Part shown: in pieces, positions 1 through 4,120 of the stretch
How positions within the stretch are numbered: position 1 is the first letter of the stretch
Layout of the letters: the number at the start of each line of letters is the position of its first letter
Assembly (NCBI GenBank): GCA_017996595.1
Contig: JAGOGT010000088.1
Location: 1 to 5,714 of the forward strand
Source: Candidatus Cloacimonadota bacterium
Lineage (GTDB): Bacteria; Cloacimonadota; Cloacimonadia; Cloacimonadales; Cloacimonadaceae
Direction: 5' to 3'
DNA: 5,714 nt
Position numbers and translations under genes: made by a program
The notes under the pieces: model-generated
What the model saw: only the letters and a program-made list of their open reading frames with translations
The model's database searches: none
What the model was told of the DNA's origin: nothing

Positions 1-426
1 GGGAAAGCGCTGCATAATGAAATCGGGGAAATCTGCAGAAAAGAAATCAGTAACTCCGCCAAAGATAATGCGATCGATGAGGTTGCCAATGGCTCCGCCT
101 AAAACCAGTCCGAAACTTACTACCTGCAGGCGATGCTCGGCTTTGTATAGCAAGTAAATAATGAAGGCCACGGCCAGAATGGTGGTAGCGATGAAAAACC
201 AACGATTCACGAGATCGCTCTTGAATCCTATGGAAAATGCCGCACCAGTATTATGCACATGAGCCAGCATGAAGGTATCGCCAAAGATGCCTTTTAAGAG
301 GGGAAGGGATTCATTAAGCTCCATGTTGATGCGCACCAGGGTTTTGGTAAGTTGGTCCAAAACCAGCACGCTCATCATGATCAGCCACGCCGGAGCGGGA
401 TGGGGACGGCTGCTACTATTGCTCAC
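1..426 (-). CDS. lspA: Lipoprotein signal peptidase (signal peptidase II), 3' end cut by window edge
   Basis: This inner-membrane aspartic peptidase cuts the signal peptide of prolipoproteins after their lipobox Cys has been lipidated. I read 142 codons from a GTG at 426; the left edge removes the C-terminus. Seen: a hydrophobic segment near residues 14-23 followed by DQLTK (24-28), the HNTGAAFS motif (58-65), a membrane segment near 76-94, GNLIDR (114-119) and VTDFF (125-129). Asp127 matches the first catalytic Asp of the family. The second, in the usual FNxADS motif, should lie just beyond the edge: the sequence stops at MQRFP, which normally directly precedes it. The GTG start overlaps the stop of the upstream zinc-finger gene as GTGA, suggesting translational coupling. 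GAGG lies 11 bases upstream. An ATG at codon 17 is possible but would cut into the first membrane segment. Identity is very secure. Confidence 0.95.
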   Translation of the reverse strand, partial: MSNSSSRPHPAPAWLIMMSVLVLDQLTKTLVRINMELNESLPLLKGIFGDTFMLAHVHNTGAAFSIGFKSDLVNRWFFIATTILAVAFIIYLLYKAEHRLQVVSFGLVLGGAIGNLIDRIIFGGVTDFFSADFPDFIMQRFP

Positions 427-824
427 CGTTTCTGCCGCCTCTTCTTGTCTTCCATCTTTTCCTTGCAGCTAACGCAATAGATGGCGTAGGGCAGCAGTTC
501 CAAACGGGCATCCTGGATATTCTCGCCGCACATCTCGCAGATGCCGAAATTGCCATCGGCAATCTTGCGCATCGCATCGTTTAAGAGCCTGATCTTATCG
601 CGCTCGCCTTCCATCATCATCACGGTTTGCTCCATTAAATTGGTGTCCGAGCCTTGATCCGCCTGATGATAGGCATAGCTGGAGAGGTCGCCGCTGCTTT
701 CGCGGGCACCCACACTCTGCTCTTTATTAATATTCTCGATATAAGCGCTACTCTCTTGAAGCTCCTTGCGGATAAGCTCTTCGTAGTACTTTAGCTTTTC
801 AGCGCTTAACTTCTTTGCTGCCAT
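423..824 (-). CDS. TraR/DksA-family C4 zinc-finger protein (YlyA/YteA-like)
   Basis: This is a 133-residue protein of the DksA/TraR family, whose members bind the secondary channel of RNA polymerase and, in the best-studied cases, work with ppGpp. An N-terminal charged helical part (about 1-40) is followed by SSGDLSSYAYHQADQGSD (43-60), which resembles the conserved S-G-[ED]-L-S-x-Y-x-x-H-x-A-D segment of the Bacillus YlyA/YteA branch more than the DxxDxA tip of E. coli DksA. A helix (about 62-90) leads into the zinc finger: Cys96, Cys99, Cys117 and Cys120, a C-x2-C-x17-C-x2-C pattern. The C-terminus is very basic. The ATG at 824 has an AGGAG six bases upstream, so the start is secure. It lies 53 bases after the PNP gene and overlaps lspA by 4 bases. 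Whether it acts on the stringent response, as DksA does, cannot be told from sequence. Confidence 0.9.
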   Translation of the reverse strand: MAAKKLSAEKLKYYEELIRKELQESSAYIENINKEQSVGARESSGDLSSYAYHQADQGSDTNLMEQTVMMMEGERDKIRLLNDAMRKIADGNFGICEMCGENIQDARLELLPYAIYCVSCKEKMEDKKRRQKR

Positions 825-830
825 TTGCTT

Positions 831-835
831 CTCCT
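831..835 (-). promoter_or_regulatory. Shine-Dalgarno AGGAG of the zinc-finger gene
   Basis: On the minus strand AGGAG stands six bases before the ATG at 824. The same CAGGAGAAG context precedes the divIVA start, which shows the preferred ribosome-binding sequence in this genome. Confidence 0.75.
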
Positions 836-877
836 GATATCCATGCTCATTTTACTAAGATTATCCAATAAATAGAA

Positions 878-1726
878 TCACGCCCTGGGTGTCAATAGAA
901 AATGCTGAGTTGCATAACTGATGAATACACCAAGCAATTCCTGCAGCTTGGTACCGCTTGCTGCAGCTTGTTTTTCGATCTCATCCTGAGAGTGAGCCAG
1001 CTCATGAAAGAGGTTGCTGTAATTGGTTACGATGGAATAGGCCAGCACTCTCATGCCGGCATGCCGGGCAGCGATAACTTCGGGAACGGTGGACATGCCA
1101 ACCAGGTCTGCTCCCCAGGCAGCAAAGGCAGCGCATTCGGCCTTTGTCTCCAGGGAGGGACCGCTAACTGCCAGATACACACCGTGGGCAGTGTCAATAT
1201 TAAGCATGGCTGCCAGCCGGTCGCAGGCCTGGGCCAATTCGGGATCAAAGGGATTATTCAGGCTGGGGAAGCGTTCGCCTAAGTCCGCGCTATTGGCACC
1301 CCGAAGGGGATTTACGCCCATGAAGTTAATATGATCCACCAGTTGTACGATCTTTCCCGGAGGCAGCTCTTCTTTCAGGCTGCCCGCGGCATTGGTAACT
1401 ATCAAGATTTCGATTCCCATGGCGGCCAGCACGCGCGTGGGAAAGACCACCTGCTCCATCTGGTAACCTTCATAATAGTGGAAGCGTCCCTGCAGAAAGA
1501 GCACTGGTTCGCCATCTACATCGGCCAGAATCAGATTACCCTTGTGCGAAGGAGCGGTGCTGGTTACAAAGCCATGAATCTGCGCATAGGGAATGCGCAT
1601 GATTTCGCGGAAATGCTCTGCCATCTGTCCCAAACCGGTACCCAGAATAATGGCGATCCTGGGCTTACAGGGAAGCTGCTTTTGCAGCCAAAGTGCGGTT
1701 TCCTGATATGAAATCATCTCGCTCAT
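878..1726 (-). CDS. punA: Purine nucleoside phosphorylase, trimeric (PNP/MTAP) family
   Basis: The 282-residue enzyme splits purine (deoxy)nucleosides, typically guanosine and inosine types, with phosphate into base and (deoxy)ribose-1-phosphate in purine salvage. Its length is normal. Seen: GTGLG (29-33, phosphate loop, usually GSGLG), HKG (61-63), GRFHYYEGY (80-88), TNAAG (111-115), GPSLET (189-194) and VGMSTVPE (209-216). By comparison with human PNP, Glu194 and Asn235 should contact the base, Met211 the sugar, and Arg81, His83 and Ser212 the phosphate. The Ser-to-Thr change at residue 30 is conservative. Glu194 and Asn235 fit a 6-oxopurine enzyme rather than methylthioadenosine phosphorylase. 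The ATG at 1726 overlaps the divIVA stop as ATGA; a second ATG at codon 4 is a possible alternative. The gene sits where Bacillus has ileS, between divIVA and a TraR-type zinc-finger gene. Confidence 0.95.
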   Translation of the reverse strand: MSEMISYQETALWLQKQLPCKPRIAIILGTGLGQMAEHFREIMRIPYAQIHGFVTSTAPSHKGNLILADVDGEPVLFLQGRFHYYEGYQMEQVVFPTRVLAAMGIEILIVTNAAGSLKEELPPGKIVQLVDHINFMGVNPLRGANSADLGERFPSLNNPFDPELAQACDRLAAMLNIDTAHGVYLAVSGPSLETKAECAAFAAWGADLVGMSTVPEVIAARHAGMRVLAYSIVTNYSNLFHELAHSQDEIEKQAAASGTKLQELLGVFISYATQHFLLTPRA

Positions 1727-2298
1727 GCCTGCGGGGTATCCTGGTTATCGGCTTTTTTGCCAAAGTCGTCCTTGATCTGGCGGAATTCACTATCCAGCAT
1801 CAGTTCGCTGTCCTTGCTCAGCAAGGGGTCTTTGCCGATGCGATCCTGAAAGGTTTGCAGCTCGGAGCGGAATTGCATCAGGAACTGGCGTTTTTGTTCT
1901 TTGATCTGCAGGTATTGATGCTCCAGCACGCTGAGATATTGCTTGGCTTCATGTACGGCACGCTTGGCCTTCAGTTCAGCCTCGTGAATGATATTTTCTG
2001 CCTCTTTGCGGGCATTGGCAACGATGTCGGCCTTGGTTTTTTCGGCAAAAACCAGGGTGCGGCTGATGAGCTCTTCGCGGCGTTTGAGGTCTTCCACTGC
2101 CGATCCAGCTTGCATTGCTTCCTGTTTCACTTCATATTGCATCTGTTCACGCCGTGCCAATTCCTTTTCCTGCTTCTTCTGAAAGTCTTCGATCTCGCTG
2201 GCTACTTGTTCCAAAAAGGCTTTCACTTCCTTTTTATTATAGCCGAACATCTGGCCGGAAAATTCCTGATGTCTGATATCCAAGGGAAATAGAGCCAT
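1723..2298 (-). CDS. divIVA: DivIVA-domain coiled-coil protein
   Basis: The 191-residue protein belongs to the DivIVA family, cytoplasmic coiled-coil scaffolds that gather at curved membranes (septum and poles) and recruit division, growth or chromosome-anchoring factors. The N-terminal membrane-binding module (about 1-35) lines up residue for residue with Bacillus subtilis DivIVA: P5, D7-I8, F13, G19-Y20, E24-V25 and F28-L29 match. The exposed F17-R18 pair of Bacillus is M17-F18 here. From about 30 to 150 the chain is a long charged heptad-like helix, including a segment rich in Ala, Glu and Lys (about 85-120). The tail (about 155-191) is acidic and polar. The ATG at 2298 has AGGAGA close upstream. 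The gene starts 13 bases after yggT and overlaps PNP by 4 bases. Family assignment is firm; its partners are unknown. Confidence 0.9.
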   Translation of the reverse strand: MALFPLDIRHQEFSGQMFGYNKKEVKAFLEQVASEIEDFQKKQEKELARREQMQYEVKQEAMQAGSAVEDLKRREELISRTLVFAEKTKADIVANARKEAENIIHEAELKAKRAVHEAKQYLSVLEHQYLQIKEQKRQFLMQFRSELQTFQDRIGKDPLLSKDSELMLDSEFRQIKDDFGKKADNQDTPQA

Positions 2299-2311
2299 TA
2301 TCTTCTCCTGT

Positions 2312-2581
2312 TCAAATTAAAGATGATAAAAGTCCCACCAGCATATTCAGCAAAAAGTACGCAATGATGGGCGAAAAATCAATCCCCATTGCCGGCATGA
2401 TCCTGCGGATCCTTCCCAGCACAGGTTCTGTAACACTATATAGAAAATGATAGATTTGATTATTGGGATCGCGAATCACCCACGACGCCAGCACTCTGGC
2501 CAGAATGACCCAATTGTACACCTGGATAAGGCGGATCACAAACAGCAGAATTGTGCCGGTAAGCGAGCTGGCGTAAGTCAA
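2312..2581 (-). CDS. yggT: YggT/YlmG-family small integral membrane protein (TTG start)
   Basis: This small membrane protein of the YggT family (YlmG in Gram-positives and chloroplasts) is linked by position and some genetics to cell division, nucleoid distribution or membrane-protein assembly; its molecular role is not settled. From the TTG at 2581 it has 89 residues. Seen: a long hydrophobic segment (about 8-30), the family block RVLASW (29-34), then TEPVLGRIRRIMP (51-63), IDFSP (67-71) and a second hydrophobic segment (about 71-89). A longer reading from TTG 2599 is open, but I prefer 2581: GAGGTG lies five bases before it and it overlaps the tdk stop as TTGA, the same 4-base coupling used twice elsewhere in this run. 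No Shine-Dalgarno precedes 2599. The next gene is divIVA, as is common for this family. Confidence 0.88.
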   Translation of the reverse strand: MTYASSLTGTILLFVIRLIQVYNWVILARVLASWVIRDPNNQIYHFLYSVTEPVLGRIRRIMPAMGIDFSPIIAYFLLNMLVGLLSSLI

Positions 2582-3156
2582 TCCAACACCTCGTGGCAAT
2601 TGCGGCAGCGAGCTTCATAGGCTTCTGTGGAGCCTACCAATATCTGTTCGCTTTTATGCACCAGTCTTTGAGTGCGGTTGGCAGGATTGCCGCATTTCAT
2701 GCAGATCGCCAGATTCTTGGTTACATATTCTGCAATGGCCAGCATTTGCGGCATACAGCCAAAGGGTTCGCCTTTATAATCCTGATCCAATCCGGCCACG
2801 ATAACCCGATAGCCATCATCCGCCAGGTCGTTACAGATGCTTACCAGGGAGGAATCAAAGAACTGAGCTTCGTCGATGGCAATGATCTTTACTCCCTCTT
2901 CCAGATGACTGAGGATTTCCTGGGGTTTGGTGATGGGAATGGAGGGTGCCTGCAGATTGGAATGAGATACGATGTTATTCTCATCATAGCGGTTATCTAT
3001 TGCCGGTTTAAATACTAAAACTCTTTGCCTGGCATATTCGGCCCTGCGGATACGGCGGATCAGCTCCTCGGTTTTTCCGCTGAACATACTTCCGCAGATA
3101 ACCTCAATCCATCCGGTCTTCTGGTTTATGATATTCACTTCTTCATCATCTCCCAT
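2578..3156 (-). CDS. tdk: Thymidine kinase, type II (TK1-like)
   Basis: This cytosolic enzyme phosphorylates thymidine (and deoxyuridine) with ATP to make dTMP in the pyrimidine salvage pathway. Its 192 residues are normal for the family. Seen: the P-loop GSMFSGKT (22-29), the DEAQFF block (95-100) with Asp95 for Mg and Glu96 as the likely catalytic base, the AGLDQDYKGEPFG segment (121-133), and a structural zinc site of Cys152, Cys155, Cys184 and Cys187. The nucleoside-binding lasso with VGSTEAYEARC (174-184) includes Tyr180. The family normally has Gly-Gly where this protein has Gly-Ser (175-176). The ATG at 3156 lacks a clear Shine-Dalgarno; a GTG at codon 7 with GGGAG 11 bases upstream is an alternative and would not touch the P-loop. 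It is 58 bases after the methyltransferase and overlaps yggT by 4 bases. Confidence 0.96.
   Translation of the reverse strand: MGDDEEVNIINQKTGWIEVICGSMFSGKTEELIRRIRRAEYARQRVLVFKPAIDNRYDENNIVSHSNLQAPSIPITKPQEILSHLEEGVKIIAIDEAQFFDSSLVSICNDLADDGYRVIVAGLDQDYKGEPFGCMPQMLAIAEYVTKNLAICMKCGNPANRTQRLVHKSEQILVGSTEAYEARCRNCHEVLD
2587..2592 (-). promoter_or_regulatory. yggT: Shine-Dalgarno GAGGTG that decides the yggT start
   Basis: On the minus strand GAGGTG lies inside the last codons of tdk, five bases before the TTG at 2581. No comparable sequence precedes the alternative TTG at 2599, so this site favours the shorter YggT. Confidence 0.65.
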
Positions 3157-3184
3157 TTATACATCAAATTCTTTAGCGGACCAA

Positions 3185-3208
3185 GACAGGGAATTATAAA
3201 ATTCTGTC
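3185..3208. repeat. Inverted repeat / potential hairpin between methyltransferase gene and tdk
   Basis: GACAG (3185-3189) pairs with CTGTC (3204-3208) and AATT (3192-3195) with AATT (3200-3203), leaving a two-base GG bulge and the four-base loop ATAA. It fills the centre of the 58-base gap before tdk. No run of T follows on the minus strand, so it does not look like an intrinsic terminator. It could be an operator or an mRNA processing or stabilising hairpin. On the minus strand TTGACA and TATAAT both occur here, but only six bases apart. Confidence 0.4.
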
Positions 3209-3214
3209 AATCTC

Positions 3215-3862
3215 TCATTTCCTTATCCCCGAGAGCTGATAGGCCACGATTCCAGCGCAAACTGCAGCATTAAGCGATTCCATTCCTCCGCGCATTGTAA
3301 TCCTGATCGTTTCCGTGGCTTTGGCAAGCGTTTCCGGAGATAATCCATGCGCTTCGCTGCCCAAAGCGAAAACCGTGGGTGCGGAGGATAGCTTGTATTC
3401 CTGCAAAGCCACGGAGCCATCCATCACCAGCGCTGCCAGTTTAGTGCCGGGCACAAGCAGCTCGTTTAATTCGCCGATTGCAAAAGGAACCCTATACACT
3501 GCTCCCAGGGAAGCACGGATTACCTTTGGCGAACTCACTTCGCAGCAATGGGGTGATAATAGCAGGCAGTCTATCCCAAAAGCACTGGCGATCCTGAAGA
3601 TCGTTCCCAGATTCCCCGGATCGGAGATGTTCTCCAGATAAAAAGCAAGCTGATATTCTGCTGCCCGCGCTTCTGGCAAGGGATATAGTCCGGCAAGCTC
3701 CGGCGGATGCTCACTGCTGCAAATTCGTTCCATATCCTGAGAATTGACCATGAATGTTTTTGATGCCTTCAGCTCTGTTTCCTCTTCACGAAGATATAGT
3801 TCCAAGGGCATTATTCCCCAGGAGGCAAGCTGCTTCATCAGCCTTTTGCCTTCCAGCACCAC
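3215..3862 (-). CDS. SpoU/TrmH-family RNA 2'-O-ribose methyltransferase (true start probably upstream)
   Basis: The enzyme transfers a methyl group from S-adenosylmethionine to a ribose 2'-OH in tRNA or rRNA; the target cannot be told from sequence. From the first standard start (GTG 3862) it has 215 residues. The SPOUT trefoil-knot motifs are intact: motif 1 ENISDPGNLGTIFRIAS (77-93) with the catalytic-type Arg90, motif 2 FALGSEAHGLS (165-175), and motif 3 GGMESLNAAVCAG (192-204), which forms the SAM pocket. Residues about 1-65 belong to the substrate-binding domain, but its first strand and helix are missing from this reading. They are found in the same frame directly upstream (see 3863-3952). 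With that extension the protein is about 244 residues, close to the usual 250-270. The gene follows the DnaA-box gap and leads the tdk-to-lspA run. Confidence 0.9.
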   Translation of the reverse strand: MVLEGKRLMKQLASWGIMPLELYLREEETELKASKTFMVNSQDMERICSSEHPPELAGLYPLPEARAAEYQLAFYLENISDPGNLGTIFRIASAFGIDCLLLSPHCCEVSSPKVIRASLGAVYRVPFAIGELNELLVPGTKLAALVMDGSVALQEYKLSSAPTVFALGSEAHGLSPETLAKATETIRITMRGGMESLNAAVCAGIVAYQLSGIRK

Positions 3863-3952
3863 CTGCCCGCATTCTTCACGGTATTTCTTTTGTTTCAGCT
3901 TGGCCAGCTCGGAGACTTTAGCCTTTGATGTAATAATATAATTTTCGATTCT
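3863..3952 (-). other. N-terminal coding extension of the SpoU methyltransferase without a standard start codon
   Basis: The methyltransferase frame stays open upstream of GTG 3862 to a TGA at 3955-3953. It encodes RIENYIITSKAKVSELAKLK and then QKKYREECGQ, joining VVLEGKRL. This fits the normal family N-terminus, of the type ITS-x-x-N-x-K-V-K-E-L-x-K-L-x-x-K-K-x-R-x-x-x-G-x-x-x-V-E-G. No ATG, GTG or TTG occurs in frame. ATC at 3949 lies six bases after GAGG of the ribosome-binding site at 3959-3953, which is an ideal distance; ATT codons at 3937 and 3934 are alternatives. A one-base frameshift from the GTG at 3956 is the other explanation. I am confident that the segment is coding by family similarity, and unsure how it starts. 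Confidence 0.65.
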
Positions 3953-3959
3953 TCACCTC
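3953..3959 (-). promoter_or_regulatory. Strong Shine-Dalgarno GAGGTGA for the extended methyltransferase start
   Basis: On the minus strand GAGGTGA is fully complementary to UCACCUC of the usual 16S rRNA 3' end. It is about 90 bases too far from the GTG at 3862 to serve it, but is well placed for an ATC at 3949. That supports translation beginning upstream of the GTG. Confidence 0.6.
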
Positions 3960-3963
3960 GGGA

Positions 3964-3986
3964 TTAACTGTGGCTTTATCAGTTAA
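3964..3986. repeat. Inverted repeat TTAACTG / CAGTTAA
   Basis: Perfect 7-base arms (3964-3970 and 3980-3986) enclose a 9-base spacer. It lies directly beside the first DnaA-box pair, on the methyltransferase side, and would be in the 5' leader if transcription starts in the gap. It may be an operator or part of an origin structure. Confidence 0.5.
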
Positions 3987-3992
3987 CTACGA

Positions 3993-4019
3993 ACTTATCC
4001 ACTTGCCTTGTGGATAAGT
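3993..4019. promoter_or_regulatory. Facing pair of DnaA boxes in a perfect inverted repeat
   Basis: The arms ACTTATCCAC (3993-4002) and GTGGATAAGT (4010-4019) are exact reverse complements around a 7-base spacer. The left box is TTATCCACT (one mismatch to consensus); the right one, on the minus strand, is a perfect TTATCCACA. Such a head-to-head pair could be bound by DnaA or could form a 10-base-pair hairpin. Confidence 0.75.
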
Positions 4020-4037
4020 GCCTTTTCCTATGGCACT
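4017..4037. repeat. Inverted repeat AGTGCC / GGCACT next to DnaA boxes
   Basis: Six-base arms (4017-4022 and 4032-4037) enclose a 9-base spacer. The left arm shares bases 4017-4019 with the DnaA-box inverted repeat, so the two hairpins cannot both form fully. No T-run follows in either direction, which argues against a terminator. Confidence 0.4.
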
Positions 4038-4078
4038 GTAAATTAAGGAGCTTATGTTTTGTTGTTTTTCTTCCACGG

Positions 4079-4101
4079 AACTTATCCACAACTTATCCAC
4101 A
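4079..4101 (+). promoter_or_regulatory. Two perfect DnaA boxes in direct tandem, 11-base period
   Basis: The 11-mer AACTTATCCAC occurs twice back to back (4079-4089, 4090-4100), giving TTATCCACA at 4082-4090 and 4093-4101. The period of about one helical turn places both boxes on the same face of the DNA, as expected for cooperative DnaA binding. The same 11-mer occurs a third time at 3992-4002 in the other pair. Confidence 0.8.
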
Positions 4102-4120
4102 TGCTATTTAAGCACTCATT

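Larger units (their letters stand above)
3950..4120. other. Non-coding gap with DnaA-box cluster: candidate replication origin or DnaA operator
   Basis: This is the only sizeable gap in the window. It holds three perfect DnaA boxes (TTATCCACA at 4009-4017 minus, 4082-4090 plus, 4093-4101 plus) and one with a single mismatch (TTATCCACT at 3995-4003 plus). Between the two pairs lies an A+T-rich stretch (4039-4075, 27 of 37 bases A or T). Inverted repeats at 3964-3986 and 4017-4037 flank or adjoin the first pair. By my arithmetic a perfect 9-mer is expected about 0.04 times in 5.7 kb on both strands, and I saw no other perfect copy in the window. Possible roles are a chromosomal origin, a DnaA titration or reactivation site, or DnaA control of the methyltransferase-tdk run. 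I found no convincing sigma-70 promoter, no intrinsic terminator for the peptidase gene and no obvious DnaA-trio run. Confidence 0.7.

Noticed and set aside
861..869. TTATCCAAT between the zinc-finger gene and PNP as another DnaA box.
   Set aside because: It has two mismatches to TTATNCACA and is isolated. Other TTATC occurrences in the window are no better.
3204..3211. TTGACA on the minus strand (3210-3205) with a nearby TATAAT, looking like a sigma-70 promoter for tdk.
   Set aside because: The two hexamers are only six bases apart rather than 16-18, and both fall in the bulged palindrome.
3225..3862. The SpoU gene as a degraded or truncated copy, because the N-terminus is missing from GTG 3862.
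   Set aside because: All SAM-binding knot motifs are intact, and the missing N-terminal sequence is present in frame upstream.
902..3941. Several open plus-strand frames of 60-200 codons, such as 1693-2292, 2593-3018 and 3315-3641.
   Set aside because: They lie antisense to PNP, divIVA, tdk and the methyltransferase, whose family motifs are unmistakable, and their translations show no recognisable domain.
4014..4042. TTTACA on the minus strand (4042-4037) with ACTTAT 17 bases on, as a promoter for the methyltransferase run.
   Set aside because: The -10 match is only three of six bases and overlaps the DnaA box, so it cannot be told from chance.
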